Origin: Heterobilharzia americana
Taxonomy: Eukaryota > Platyhelminthes > Trematoda > Strigeidida > Schistosomatidae
Reading direction: 5' to 3'
DNA length: 64,000 nucleotides
NCBI GenBank assembly: GCA_944470555.2
Contig: OX104127.1
Coordinates: forward strand, 144,251,787 to 144,315,786
Shown: piece by piece, positions 12,929 through 25,524 of the stretch
How the letters are laid out: every line of letters starts with the position of its first letter
Numbering within the stretch: the first letter of the stretch is position 1
Notes under the pieces: generated by a model
Database searches by the model: none
What the model was told of the DNA's origin: nothing
What the model saw: only the letters and a program-made list of their open reading frames with translations
Program-made: the position numbers and the translations under genes

Positions 12929-14159
12929 CCAAAGCAAAAGCTGCTTTCATATTGACCCTGTAACCAGGTTGGAACGTGCGTCTTGAGATAAGAAAGGGAG
13001 AACAGGTAAGTCCGGCTGTGGCATTTTCAGGAAATCGCTGAGATTTAAGGAGGTAGACTGGGATAGACAGCGGTTTTAGGTGTACTATCTCCAAAAGATA
13101 CTTCTACAGTAACGCACCAAGCAAGAAATGGGATAGATCGCTTGATAACTTCTTCAGCCGACTTGTTTTTAATGATCCATAGCCTCACTCACGGGAGGAC
13201 AAGCACTGTTGAAAACAACAGAACACTATCAGCTTCACATCCTACGGAATGATGTTCACCAGAAAACACCTGAGTGGCCAGCATGAATTTCCTTTTCCTC
13301 TTCAAGTTTCTAGATCCGGAGGCCAATCGTTGACTCCCCAAAAAGACCAACCTTTCACTTCTATTCAATAGACATTGTCATCAAAGTCAAAATAGTACCC
13401 AACGACGGGAGTTTGAACTTATTTAGGTGCTATTTTCCAGATTGCATGCATTGTACAAGCAGCGGGAAAGCTGAAAAATTCTAGGTTTGTCAGCTGACAA
13501 ACAGCATGAAAAGGAAATACAAGCCAGCAACTCGATGCGAAGAAATTACATTTGCAAATCGCTAGGAGGGTCCATACGGAAGAACTTTCCCAGACGTCTG
13601 ACTGGATTTCACAAAATCCGGACGCTGTGGTCTCGGCCTCCAAACATTTACTTTCATTTTTTAAAGAGTTAGTTCCCACTAACATTCCATATCCTACCTA
13701 GGTGAGCCTATGAATGCCTCGTTGCACCTCTGTTCTAAATCTCTAGGTATAATTCAAACACAGCACTTCATGCAGTTTGTTCATCTTCGTTCACATTAGA
13801 TTTGATGGTTTTGTGCGGGAAGGTAAGTAATTGGATTGCCAACTGTACGGAGCAATCTATCACTGCCAAATACAGAAGACTTTCGTACTGACACCTCGCT
13901 GTCTGCAACCTCGTAAGGCACCCATGTAATTGAGATCATACCATAATAACAACGACAATAATGATAATAATTATTTTTGAACATACGGGCACACACCGTT
14001 TTCACAGGTATGGATAAGTTTGTATATAAGTTACGTGCATCTTCTTGGAGGGTAATCTCAATCCCTACCCATTGTCACTAGAAGATTTAAGCGCATCATG
14101 TTCATATAATGGAACATCCCAGTAGAATAAGTATGCAGAAGATTGACAAGTCGGACAAG
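12929..14159. other. No recognised feature
   Basis: Composition falls from GC-richer to AT-rich between about 13.7 and 14.2 kb. No gene or RNA was recognised. The last part may belong to the tail of the adjacent CR1-like element. Confidence 0.4.
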
Positions 14160-16870
14160 TGGAAGTATTGTCTTTGCATCAACAAAAAAACCAGGCTCGT
14201 ATCTAGACATTACAGGTATTACCTGGAGAAAAATAAAGCTTGAAGTTAATACTTCCATTGTAACAGTTTGTACTTTTTACTTGAGATAATGGTGGAACGT
14301 TTATGAGTGAATGTATGCACGAATTGTTTACATATTGTACCTCACTGATGGTTCCGGGACTGTATAGTTTATGCATTTTAATACCATTCCACTACAAAGA
14401 TTCATAATCTTGATGAATATTATGACTGAAAGCCAAGTATCTTTACTTTTACAACTCCAGCATCCAGAAGTAATAGACTTGTTTGAATGCACCAAATGGA
14501 CTTCCAGGACATCTTGTCCGCCGTTCTCATGCGTCGTGACAGCCTTGCAGTTGGTAAGTGTTGAACTTTGCTGGTCACTTTTTTAATGAGTAAATCCTAG
14601 ATTTTGATAACTATGAGGTTGTAGTCCAGTGAATATTTTTATTTCTGTTTGTTGTAGTTAGGTAAAAATGGTTACCCTCCGTGAAGGGTAGTTTCGGCCA
14701 TTGTCTATTCCCTACGTAACTAATTCTCAATGGCAACCAAGCAAACGTTTAGAACTGAATTACTCTTCTACAACAAGAAAAAAACAGACAAAGCAGCAGG
14801 CGGAGAAGGCAAGAGTTCCAACAAAGAGGGTGTTTTTTATGTTCCTGTTTCTCCCTACCTAACTTCCCTTGCTATGGTGTTCATTGTATGCGCATTTTCT
14901 TTAGAGTACTTAGAACATAAACTTCTCGCTGTCACATAGTGTAGCATTTCTGTTTTTGATTACCGTGTTGGGTGGGGCAGAATGTGCCATTAGTTTGAGA
15001 TGATAACTTATGGAAGTCTCCTCAACGCTTCGTGTGAAAGGCTAGTGTAGGTGTGGTGGCTATCTCATTACACACTAAGGAGGCCGAGTATACGAAGTGT
15101 CGTGAAGGATACTGTTGGTGTATTCGATAAGCCGGAAAAGTTACCAGATGGTAGGAAGTTATCCAGTAACCGACCAAATTCAGAGGTTGATCTGGAGGCC
15201 TTATTTTTAGCTGGAAGTCTGTTCCATAACTGAGAGGATTTGACAACAAAGAAGTTTGCGTGCAAGCAGGACTTGAAGGATTTCATTGTGACGCTATGGG
15301 TGTGGTTGTGCAGATCGTAACAGTTGTTGTGTTCGAACTGAAACCCACCACTGGCTGTAAAAGTGTGTTTATGTAACACATTAAAGAAGAGTGTCAGGTT
15401 AATTTTAGGTAGTCTCATCCAAAGTGTTTCTAGGCTTAGTGTTCTGCATCTGGAGCTGTAGTCTTGTTTGCAATTGTGTCTTAGTAATCTAACTGTGCAT
15501 GCCCTTGGACACCCTCTATGTGATGTTCGTCTTTTATGCGGATACCACTCAGTATAAATGGACAGCACTCTAATAGTGGACGTACGCAAGTTTTATTGGG
15601 CAGTAACCTAACTTCTTTGAGGTGGAAGTTGTGAACTATGCAACTCATCAGGATCCTAGATTTGCGAGTCTGTGGTGCTACCTGTTAAGAAAATGTGAGG
15701 TCCCTTGAATATCTTAGTCCAAGGTCACATACACTTTTAAGAACGGGAAGTTTCGTAGACTGAAGATACAGTTGGATATCCACCGATGGAGCACCAAGAC
15801 ATACCCAGCCACATTTGCCTATATTGAGCTGAAGTTTCCAAACAGCAGGCCATGTGGATATTAGTGCTTGGAAGTGGGGTAAATCGTCATGGGTGAATGT
15901 GTAGGTCATCGGCAAACAAGAATGGTTTATCGTATGTAAGGCAGCTGCAGATGTCATTGATGTATAAAGTAAAGAGAAGGGGACCTAATACACTGTCTTG
16001 AACAACACCAGAGGTGATTGGCCTAGGTTTTGAAGTGTGTGAATCTACCTCCACCACTTGAATGCGATTACTGAAGAAAGACTTAATCCATCCCAATAGT
16101 GGATAGTCGATTCCCATAGTCGCCAACTCACCTAATAACGGCAAGTGATCGGCCGTGTCAAATGCCTTCGAAATGTCTAGATAGAGTACAAGGACTAATT
16201 GGTGTCGGTCGTGCATAGTGGTTATGAGGTTAAAGAAGTCAAGATGGCAAGTTATACAGGACCTCGATTTCAGGAACCTATGTTGACTCGATGTGATGAT
16301 GTTGCCACCAAGCATGTGCTGAAGAACGCTTTCTTTAACAACTTTTTCCGCAATTCTAGAAACTACAGGCGTAATATCTGTTGGTCTGTAGTTACTGGCT
16401 AGTGTTTTTGAACCAGATTTATATCTGGGGAGGATAAATGATGTTTTCCATATATCAGGGTATGTGAAAGATTCCAGAGAGAGAGAGAAAATATTTTAAG
16501 TAATAATAGTGGAATATCAGGGCCACCAAATTTGAAGAAATGTGATAATATTTCTTGTGTCTCAGCGCTGCTGGAGCATTTTAGCGTCCTAATGGCCTCG
16601 TGAATATTAGAGTATGTGAATTCAACCTTGTCTATTGTCGTCAGTTGAGGAGAAGAGAGACTCTCAGTTTACCAAGCAATTAGGTCAGTCATCCATTTCA
16701 CTAGGTGTTCAGCATTTGTGTGACAAACACTGAGTTCACTTATTTGGTTTTCTGGGTTACCAGTCATCACTTTTGTAGTAAGGCCTTTCTCTCTTGCTGT
16801 CTAATGTACTTTACATAGTTCCTCAGCTTCCAGCCTCAGTGGCAGACAGGATCATGTGGATAAAAATTGA
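14160..16870 (-). mobile_element. CR1-like non-LTR retrotransposon, 5'-truncated
   Basis: Minus-strand frames between about 16,870 and 15,020 give a nearly continuous reverse transcriptase. In order: an upstream segment ending P-D-I-W-K-T-S-F-I-L-P-x-Y-K-S-G-S-K; N-Y-R-P-T-D-I-T-P-V-V-S-R-I; the palm motif L-Y-L-D-I-S-K-A-F-D-T; SGVVQDSVLGPLLFTLYIND (usually S-G-V-P-Q-G-S-V-L-G-P); and the catalytic box FADD at 15,905-15,916. The longest intact piece is 142 codons (15,887-16,315). A C-terminal 173-codon frame (15,068-15,589) has the W-N-x-L-P end typical of CR1/Jockey elements. At least two frame breaks make it inactive. No endonuclease domain was seen upstream. The 3' untranslated part is inferred to reach about 14,160 because the copy at 3,430 shares that extent. 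SR1-type schistosome elements are CR1-like, but identity with SR1 is not shown. Confidence 0.85.
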
Positions 16871-18690
16871 GCCGTCGACGTTTCCGTTGGACCCCGGCTT
16901 CACCAGTGTCTACTGTCCCTTTCTTGTTGTCTACATGGGTATGCATTTATGTTAAGAAAATCGACACGTTTCTCGGTGTGCTGGGCACAGAATTTCCTAT
17001 CCTAGGCTCAAGACTTCGTGGTCATGGACTTCAAAAGAGTCTAAGATGGTGACGAAAAATTGTCTGATGAATTCACCTAGTAAACGGCTCTGATTAGCAC
17101 CAGTTCTTGATGAAAGTTGGTTTGAAATCAATCAGTACTCGGGACCCATCAGTTAGATTTCTGGTATTGGCCTATCCTAGAAGTTCCAGACTTTACCAAA
17201 ATCATGCTGTAAAGGTCTCAGACTTTCCGGGTCTGTACTTTTGCGGCGGTAGAAAGTTATGGAAGCAGGACATGTCTCTGCTTTGACTTTCTTCTGTTAT
17301 GTGCTGCGTGCTTCCGAGTATGCCACTCTCCGTAGGCCGTCTCTCCACTCTGGAATTCAGGGAGACGGGGGTTTTTGTTTCGTTTCGTTTCATTAATCTA
17401 GCCCTCGATTTGCTAAGATGAAGGGTAATTCAGAACCAGTCGTGAAGGTCAAGCTTGGTACACACATGGATCCCTCTAAAGATGGAATGAAACAATTCAA
17501 CAATTTCTTCTTCAAAGGAAATATCCAGATAGGAATTCACTACTTTAGCTTCCGTCGGTTTTTCAGAAGGCGTTGTAACGACCAAAATCCAAGTGTTTTG
17601 GTCTGATTGTGGAAGACAACTCGACGGGGCCAAGTTGACGTGACCCCGAAGAGTTACTGCGTTCAACCAAACGGTCCCTCAAAAATTCCTTGAGTTATGC
17701 AGGGCCAAATATTGTTTTGACAATACGAAAACACCGTTCGATGCGATGAATCTATGGCATTATCAAACATCAACAATTCATATCAAAGTTGCAAAGGTGG
17801 CTCAGCAATGACATCGGGCAACTTTACAATCCAAAGAGTTCTCCGGCACATAGTGCGGACTACGCAGCAAAAGAATGATCAAATAAATACTGCCGTCAAA
17901 TGTCCGAGAATCGACAAGAATATTCTCAGTGGGATCGAGACTCTGTTCACAAGAATCAAACCAAACAACAAACATTTCGAGTAGACAGTCAAAGGACAAG
18001 CAGCCACTTCACAGTGCAACTTTGAGTTGGGTCAAGCAAAATGTCGGGAACGGTGAAACGGCACCATGTCGTCAGCAGTTCAGCACCACGCGGAAAAAGT
18101 GGAACACTGAGGATAAGCCTCAACCGATACAAAGACAAATAATGGGTATCGCGTCAGGGAGGACGGCCAGATGACAAGGTAATATCACACAGATCAGTGG
18201 TACAGGATAGTATCCACAAAGAGGGCGAAAATAGATAAATAAATGCCAATGCCGCCAAATGAAGTGCTCAGAAGTGATTTTCAAATCATTTATTCAGTTG
18301 TAGACGTTTCCATCACATCCCACCAAACTTTTACGAGTTTATTGAATTTTATGACGGTTATTTACTTCTTGTTCGCCTGCTCGACTAACTATTCAGCTGG
18401 AATGCAGAGGCAAGTCAGTAAAGAGCATGGCTACACCTGGTCTTGAAAAACTGAAGAATTAGCTTAGAGACACAGCTAAGGTAGCTAATCTAGTCACTGG
18501 AACGGTTTCTGCCTCACGCGATTAAGCACTTCTTTCGGCGTCCCTTCAAAAAACTGTAAAGTCCCCATTGTTTAGTTTCCTCGAAACTCCAGGGTGCGAC
18601 GAACACAATGTTGTACCTGCGAGGACTCATCTAAGTATGTATGACACATCATCGTCCCACTAAAATACTGCTTTTTGTTCCCGTTTCATT
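16871..18690. other. No firmly recognised feature
   Basis: Open frames at 17,754-17,984 and 17,929-18,174 (plus) are rich in Ser, Gln, Lys and Asn and overlap in different frames, as a decayed gag-like region might, but no zinc knuckle or protease motif supports that. I see no gene here. Confidence 0.35.
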
Positions 18691-18698
18691 CCTATAAG

Positions 18699-19013
18699 CT
18701 AACTTGCCCCTTCCCTCTCAGTGGTTCCATTAATTTTCTTCTCATCACACTTCTCCTTTCCATCTTCGTCGTGCCTACCTAGGTCTCTTTTCCTTTTCAT
18801 TTTGCTTACTTTCAACCTGTTTTCCTTCAGTTCTTCTATCGCCGGACATTTTTTCATTCTTTCTAAACCCTTTCTACAACTGGTGCAAACGACTCCCTGG
18901 TGGCATGATATCCAAGGAACCCATTTGCACCACGATTCCGGGAAACACCATGAACAATTGTTTTCTATCATCGCATCGTTGATTGGACCGAATTGATGGG
19001 TCTTCGTAGGCAT
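18699..19013 (-). CDS. Cys-rich 104-codon frame of unknown nature
   Basis: The frame starts with Met at 19,013 and ends at a stop at 18,699. Its first half has regularly spaced cysteines: C20, C23, C29, C37-H38, C43, C46 and C56-P57. The spacing C-x2-C ... C-H-x4-C-x2-C-x9-C-P loosely recalls the RING finger of IAP- or neuralized-type proteins, but the last metal ligand is missing and the C-G-H element is reduced to C-H. The second half is highly charged (Lys, Glu, Arg, Asp), like a coiled coil or nuclear tail. It has no partner gene nearby and no evident splice sites. It may be a decayed exon, part of an unrecognised mobile element, or chance. Confidence 0.25.
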   Translation of the reverse strand: MPTKTHQFGPINDAMIENNCSWCFPESWCKWVPWISCHQGVVCTSCRKGLERMKKCPAIEELKENRLKVSKMKRKRDLGRHDEDGKEKCDEKKINGTTEREGAS

Positions 19014-20319
19014 ATGGGCTCCTTTGCAGATACCTCGCTATTACCTGTGCTCTAATGATATTAATGATGGATAGCGACTAGCAATGGAATTCAGTTGATC
19101 CCACTGGATCTGAAAGCCACCGAGAAGAAATCAAGGGGCTCACGAAAACTCGTAAAAAGATATTGGATCATCGAAGGACCACCAAGTAAATTGAAATTTT
19201 CAAAAACTCCCTATCCAAGGTTGCAAGTAAATATGTAAGTTTAGCACTTCTTTTGCACTAAGATAATTTCGTAGTGACTCCTGTGTTAAAGGTGTATAAT
19301 TCTCGAACATAACATTGTACATTTCACCGCTGTTTTAGTTTCTGGTTTCTTTGTTTGTTTGTTAAGATCATGACCTAGCGAACAAGTTTGTTTTTAGCAC
19401 GTGGCTTGGGCTGCTGGTGAGTTGAGTCCTCGTGACGTCCATTTGAAAACATGATGACAATTTCTTCATCTGATTAGAGATGAGTTCGACACCTGATTTA
19501 TGTTGAACAGTCTTTTTGACCGTTATTTCTTATGGTACTAACAGTGTTTGTTATTTGCAGATATCTTGATGACAACGTCCTCAGCTTCGTTCCAGATTGC
19601 AGTCTGAATGGCTGCTATCCAATGTCTGTTTGACCAGCTTGTGTAAATTAATTGGATTATTCGTGCTCGCTTCTTGGTCTTGTGGAACGGTTACAGGTCT
19701 TTGGTAGATACCGATGCAGTAGATCCAGCCAGTCGTCACCTGTAGCTGTGGTAAACAGTATAAAATGTTAGTTCAAATCTGGTGCAGCTGGTTTCTTCAG
19801 ATGTGTAGTTTGAACTCGTCGTTAAACAGTTGGTAATACTGAAAAAATAACTTACGGAGACATGGTTATGAGTAAAAGACGGGAGTAATCTCGATCTCCG
19901 GCGTGGTTAATGAGTATGGATACCCTGAAATGTCAAGAATGCTTTTTGGTAACACTCAGTGCTTTCTGTTAACTACTCATTTGTGTTCACTGATAATAAA
20001 AGATATTTGACAAGAGTTTTCGTGTTTATCAGTCGTTTGGTCAGCCTTCCGTAATAAGGATAGTAGCTTCATTGTCCTGCGTTAGTCACTGCCGTGGATA
20101 TCCCTGGTTTGCCTTTGATCGAAGGACGTCATGCCAAAATCGGTAGGCATTTACAGTCGTTGATAATGGTGATACGTCCCTTTTGTTAGACCGCGGGTTT
20201 CGATATTTCTTGTGATGGGATCGGTACTGAAAAAAACGAGATTAGATTGATTCTGTCGTTCCTCATATGGTAGACTCAGAAGTTGTTTCACGAACTTGAT
20301 AATTATCCTTTGAACCTGT
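19014..20319. other. Unassigned; possible LINE B tail
   Basis: No frame with a recognisable domain was found. The part nearest 20,320 may be the decayed 3' end of the neighbouring minus-strand LINE, but I could not match it to the LINE B tails at 25.5 or 53.9 kb. Confidence 0.3.
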
Positions 20320-23280
20320 TGGTTTAATTCAGAAATCGCCAATGTGAGGTTAACAGGACTATGTCATCTGCGTATTCTATGTCTAACGGTTCTTCCACGA
20401 CTAGGTCAACCTCTGTAGTCAGGTGACGAGCGGGAGACTTCCATAGGAGTAAGAGAGAGTGGGCAACCTTGACGGATACTGCTCTACGAGTACATCTCAC
20501 CCTAGGCTGTAACACGCCCAAGTGTGTTCGAGTAGAGAGCCGTCAATAAGGTTTTGTACTTACTCGGCATGCCTTCCAGTGAGACATTGCCATGAAGCTT
20601 CTCGGTCCACGGAGTCGAATGTCACCAAGTCGAGAAATACAGCTTTGTCGATAGGCGTATCTGTGTTCCAAAACCTGGTGCACTGTGAATATTTGGTCGA
20701 TGCACCCGTGACCGTGCCTGGTTTTCTCATGCTTTCTGTTCTCGACTTGCACTCGCGTCGAAAAATTATAGAACCTAGAATTTTATATACTATGTTCATC
20801 AGTCTGATTCCTCCTCGGTTATGACAAGAGGACTCCTCGCCTTTCTTGAAAACTGGAACAATCAGTTATTTAGACCAATCAGAGGATATCTATTTGATTC
20901 CCACATACTAGTTAACACCTCCGTTAACCTGGCCAAGAGCACTCTACCGCCATTTTTATGTACTTCAGGAGTTAGTTCGTCTAGCCCTGCTGCCCTTCAT
21001 TTCAAGTTACCTATAGCTTTCTCGACTTCTGCTTGTGTTAGGGGACCTATTTCTATATTCCATTCAGGATCCGACTGGATAGCGGGCAACACATTTGTGT
21101 CTGGAGGCCAGTTAAACTGTTCCTTGAAGTGTTCTGCCCACCGTTCCAGTCGTCTTCCCAGCGAGTGAATCTCAGACCCGTCCTCCGCTAAAGTCTCACT
21201 AACCGTTGACCTTTCCCCATAGTTCCCTTAGTAAGTCTGAATAACTGTCTACTGTTGCCAATCGCCGCTGCCTTTCCCATCTCTTTAGCCTTCGCTGGCC
21301 AACACTGTTCGCTGTCGTTGCGTAGACTTCTCAATCTTCTTTCAAGTTGCGCTCACTCTTCATTGTACTCATAGCCTGCAGGGATGCATTCACGTGCATC
21401 CATTAATTCGGAAGAAGTTACTGGTATCCACTGGCTCTTTTTTAGCCACTATTTGTAGTCGGCTACGGTCTTCAAAGCTGTTTTTACAGCAGACTGGATA
21501 TGGCACCAAGCTTCTTCTTGATGAGTGACAGTCTTTTGTTCCAATAACTGCCTAGCTTATTTCTTACTGAACTCCGCTGTGGTCTTTTGGTTGTCGAGAT
21601 GCACTCGTAATGGTTTAGTTGCCAAATTTTTCCTACTTCCATGGGAACACTTTCATATACGATCTGGGACAAACGCATGGTCGCTATCCGAACACGTGGT
21701 CCAGAAGGAGCGGCAGTCTTCCAGCGATGTATGATAGCAATGTGGTCTACTGTGTCCATCACTGAGTTGAGCTCGGTAAACACCACGTCAGACAGCGTCT
21801 TTCTTTATGTCTGAGCACAGTTACAGCAGGCGATCACCGTTATCTGTTCGTTCAGCCGGGACTCTGAAAGTGCCTTTCTGCCTCACTCAGTCTACTCACC
21901 TGTGCATTGAAGTTACCTACAACGACCACCACGTCCTAACGTTTGGCTTTTGAGAGGAGGCTAGACAGTTCACAGTAGAACTCTTCCTTCACCTCATCCG
22001 AACTGCAGTCAGTGGGTGCGTAGGCAGAGATTACAAAGAGACAATGGTGGGTTTCACTATTCCTTTTAGTTCTCACCGCGTCGTTCAGCCGGACAGCGCA
22101 GAGGCAGCTATCAGCTGAGATCCAGTCTAGTAGTGAGTTTTCTGCCCTAGTGCTTAGTGCTATGCCTACACCTGCAAGACCGCGAGAACTAGCTATCTAA
22201 TCTCCACAAACTCGAAGGGTGAATTTTGCGGATCCACCAGATTGGTCAGGAGAGGTTAGATGAATGACCGCACTTGCGTCCTGTATGCGTATCTCACAAA
22301 CACAGCACACATCCATGGTCCGAATTGCTAGAGTTTTGGCCAACGAAGCCTGGTGACCAACTTGACTCAGGGTGCGGACATTGAAGGCCCCAATGTGTAA
22401 TTTGGATCGTAGTTTAAGGAGACCAAGGATGCTGTTCTGTGGATTCAGATCGTTGTCGAAAGTTGCGGAGCTGAGAGAAATTGAAGATGATGAAGTATCG
22501 TTAGTTGAAAGACGTGAAGGAAGATTAGAAGGTAATGATGGTGGAGGGGGATAGCAATCTGAAGAAACTTGAGTGCTGATCGAGTTGTGATGGCGGTTGA
22601 CACTTCCCGGCTGCCCACACCGTGGAAAGCTATTTCTTCTTAAGATACCTTAAAGAGATTTATGACCACAGAGCCCATTGGACATCTTGGGGCCTGTCAC
22701 ACGAAGCCTTTTGCGTATCGTTGTTCTGAACTTTTGTTGTTTTGGGGCCGGATGGTTGAAAACAAACGACAAATGAACCAACACCGCCGGCCCGGCAGAT
22801 CGCGGGTTATGGTGGAGCGTTATTTTTGAGTCTGACCTTTCCTAACCCCCCCCCACTTCCACTGAGAAGGCAGCATCAGCATGGCACTGCTGGTCATCCA
22901 AGGGAAACAGCTCGCTGCTGTCACACCCCATCCAGCTAGCGGCAGTACGACTTCGCCCTTAGACCCCCATCACAATGTAGCAATTTATACTACAATGATA
23001 ACTGCTTTTCGTCTAACCACTATCCAACAGACCTTTCTGGTATGGTGGGACCTCGAGGGAACAAGTGTTCCACCAGCATAACTCGTTGGGTCATTGTGAT
23101 ATGCAAGCCCGACCACCACGTCAAGGTAGCAGCTATCGGTCCTTAAGATATATCTGACGAGAGAAAGACTGGCAGCTTTATAACCAGACATGTGCCTATT
23201 AACACTTTTAGTCTCTACCAAATGATATAGATTAACGAGTAATACAAAGTCGATAGCCAATATACTCGTGCCGAACTTTC
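20320..23280 (-). mobile_element. LINE B: EN+RT non-LTR element, decayed
   Basis: Minus-strand translation in several frames gives the two domains in order. The apurinic-like endonuclease lies at about 22,410-21,660: it opens with GAFNVRTLSQVG, then has the usual G-D-F-N-A site as GNFNA (Asp to Asn), and ends with S-D-H-A (DH at 21,677-21,682). The RT lies at about 20,800-20,330: G-C-I-D-Q-I-F-T-x-x-Q-V-L-E-H-R, then F-L-D-L-V-T-F-D-S-V-D-R-E, then the catalytic box YADD at 20,363-20,374. The 5' leader, with a C-rich run near 22,848 on the plus strand, is inferred to reach about 23.28 kb, where AT-rich sequence starts. The family resembles schistosome elements known to me as SR3/Perere-3 (name unverified). 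Multiple stops and shifts make it inactive. Confidence 0.8.
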
Positions 23281-24660
23281 GTCACTTATGAGCTTTGTGG
23301 ATTACTGTGGTATGAAGCATTCGTATGTTGTCAACCTATCGATATATTTGCTTCTGTTAGTATATCTGGTTTAAATGACGTAATATGTACCTATAAGCTT
23401 CGTAACTACATCAACTCCACTTGATCATATGAAAAACCATCTTCGTCAAGGTATATCCATTTATCATTCATACACTACCAGTAAGATGTAGCATTTTATT
23501 TCACAATATTGTGTTGATATATTTAACAACTCATAATTGAACATTTTGTTTAATTGTACTGATTTAAAAAAGACTTTTGTCTGCTCGTTCGCCAATACTA
23601 TGTCTTGATATATACTTCGCATTAACTCCTGGTATTTACACTGTCTGACGCAGGTGGATCAGCAGTGTCGGGGAATAATAAACAGGCGATAGTGTATCTG
23701 GAAGCGTATATAAATTTGAAGTCAGATTTCAGAGCTCGACAGTGTCACTTGATTTCTCAGTGTTGGAAATGAAAACTTCACTTTTATTTTGTTGAAAGTA
23801 AACCTAATTGTTACTGCTTGTGTTTCTCACTCTTAACTTGTGTACGTTGGGCTCACTAGTTTGGGACTTGTTCTTACACACTCTTGACAGACGCAGACAC
23901 CAACCACTAACTATTCATACCTGCAGAACACCTATAAGTGTGAGACTAAGAAAGAAGTAAAAGTAGCATGACCAGGTGAAAATAGTAGTTTTGAAAACCC
24001 CTGTCAAAATACCTATACGTTCCAGCTAACTGGCTAGGTGATCGCTTATGAACAACACAACATAACACGACAGCTTGCCGTATGGCCCTGGATGCTTAGT
24101 TGTATGCCTTCAGTTTAGCCAGTCCGTTAAAACTGTGAAGGTCAGCATTAGTGTTGGATCTCGTCAAACCTTAGGCTATTGATTTTCAGGAATTATTTTC
24201 CTCTAAATGTACTCCACTTTTTCTGTGTGATCTCAAACGGTTCAAACTACCTTAGTTGAGAGCTAATAACCAACTCTTTATTTTTAAGTGATAGGAAATA
24301 TATTTCTGACGCTAAATGTATAATTATAAGCAGTGGGGAATTTCAATCAATTGTAGTATCTCAAGTGATCTTCGTGAAAATTGAGCATGCTACTAGTGAG
24401 TAGTACCAAGCTGAAGGTCAAAGTATTAGAAGTCGTTTTCAGCTGAAATACGCTTGGTGCCACTATGTCAAATATAGTGCTACGTGCATATGACGTAGTG
24501 AATGGTAACTATATTTACATTTTCTACCTTTCGGGCTTACTTACCTAGTAGAAATTGATCTACTGTGAATAGAGTCTAAACTGACAATCATGAATTTAGA
24601 CTGTTTCTGATGAAAAGACTGAAAGCAAAGAAAACTAATTGTTGAATTAGTTTCAAAGCA
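23281..24660. other. AT-rich non-coding sequence
   Basis: No open frame with a recognisable domain was found. A TATA-like GTATATAAAT lies at about 23,706-23,715, but no transcript could be inferred from it. Confidence 0.4.
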
Positions 24661-24830
24661 ATGTTCATCACAGACTGATACCAGATGGGGAACGACTGGA
24701 AACTTTGGACAGTGGATAGTTGTTTCATCGCAGTATAGGACTCCCCAGTGGTGAGCATCCTGTACTTCTCCAGAATTGGAACCCCGGGACTTTCAGTTCA
24801 CATGGCTAGTGAATGAAGGTAAACAAACGA
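24661..24830 (-). mobile_element. tRNA-headed SINE with decayed hammerhead
   Basis: Read on the minus strand, this has a B-box-like GGTTCCAATTC (plus 24,774-24,784), then a hammerhead-like segment (24,707-24,749), then the family's 3' end matching the ATCAGTCCATGATGAAT-type tail of the 40-kb copies. The core reads CTGGGGA instead of CTGANGA and the second half reads GATGAAAC, so catalysis is not expected. The tRNA-like head is poorly preserved. Confidence 0.65.
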
Positions 24831-25469
24831 GATTCGACATTTTATGAAGCATCATTTCAGTGACATTTTTGAAGTTCAACTGAAGGGTGATATTCTACTG
24901 ATGCACAAGTTCGATTACCGTAGTAAACTGAAAACTTCAATGAAGAGAGAAGAATAAATATAATCTAGTCTAACTCGCGTGTTTTAAGCATAAGTGCTTG
25001 TTAGATAAACACCCTGAAGTGATACTCCTAAGTTGAAAGTTATCAACCCTTACTGAAGACTTAGCTGTTTTCAAAAATGAAGGATTTGGGTTTTATCGCA
25101 GTTAGAAATTCTTACTTTGGTGGTGTGAACAAAAATGGTGATAGATTTATGTGAACTCATTATGATAATGAAAAAGCATTATATTAGAATGTATCTGGAA
25201 TGGTTCAGTTCTATTGACTGAGAAAGAATTATGTAGAGATGTGCATCCATCGCGGAAGGTTTTGCGACAAAAGCGTCATCTGAACATCAATAATGTTTTA
25301 AATTTGAGCAGTTTTTAAAAGGTAGACTATCTGATTGAATTAATTTCAGTTAATTCAGAAAGACAATCATACTGCCGGTTGTATGAGTTACAAGACATAT
25401 TAGGATCGCTAAATGTCAGTATACGATACTCATTTCGGTTTCCGATGTTGAATCCGGTAGATAAAAACA

Positions 25470-25470
<1 letters not shown>
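24831..25470. other. No recognised feature
   Basis: This is AT-rich sequence with stops in all frames. No gene, RNA or repeat was recognised. Confidence 0.4.

Positions 25471-25471
<1 letters not shown>

Positions 25472-25519
<48 letters not shown>
25472..25519. repeat. (AT)24 microsatellite
   Basis: This is a perfect 48-base alternating A/T tract directly upstream of a LINE B tail. Such tracts are prone to slippage and form palindromic secondary structure. The apparent Tyr-Ile repeat frames on both strands are artefacts of this tract. Confidence 0.97.
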
Positions 25520-25522
<3 letters not shown>

Positions 25523-25524
25523 AT

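Noticed and set aside
20522..21734. Several plus-strand frames of 69-115 codons
   Set aside because: They are antisense to the LINE B endonuclease and RT.
23700..23720. TATA-like box as promoter of a gene or LTR
   Set aside because: No open frame, matching second LTR or transcript structure supports it.
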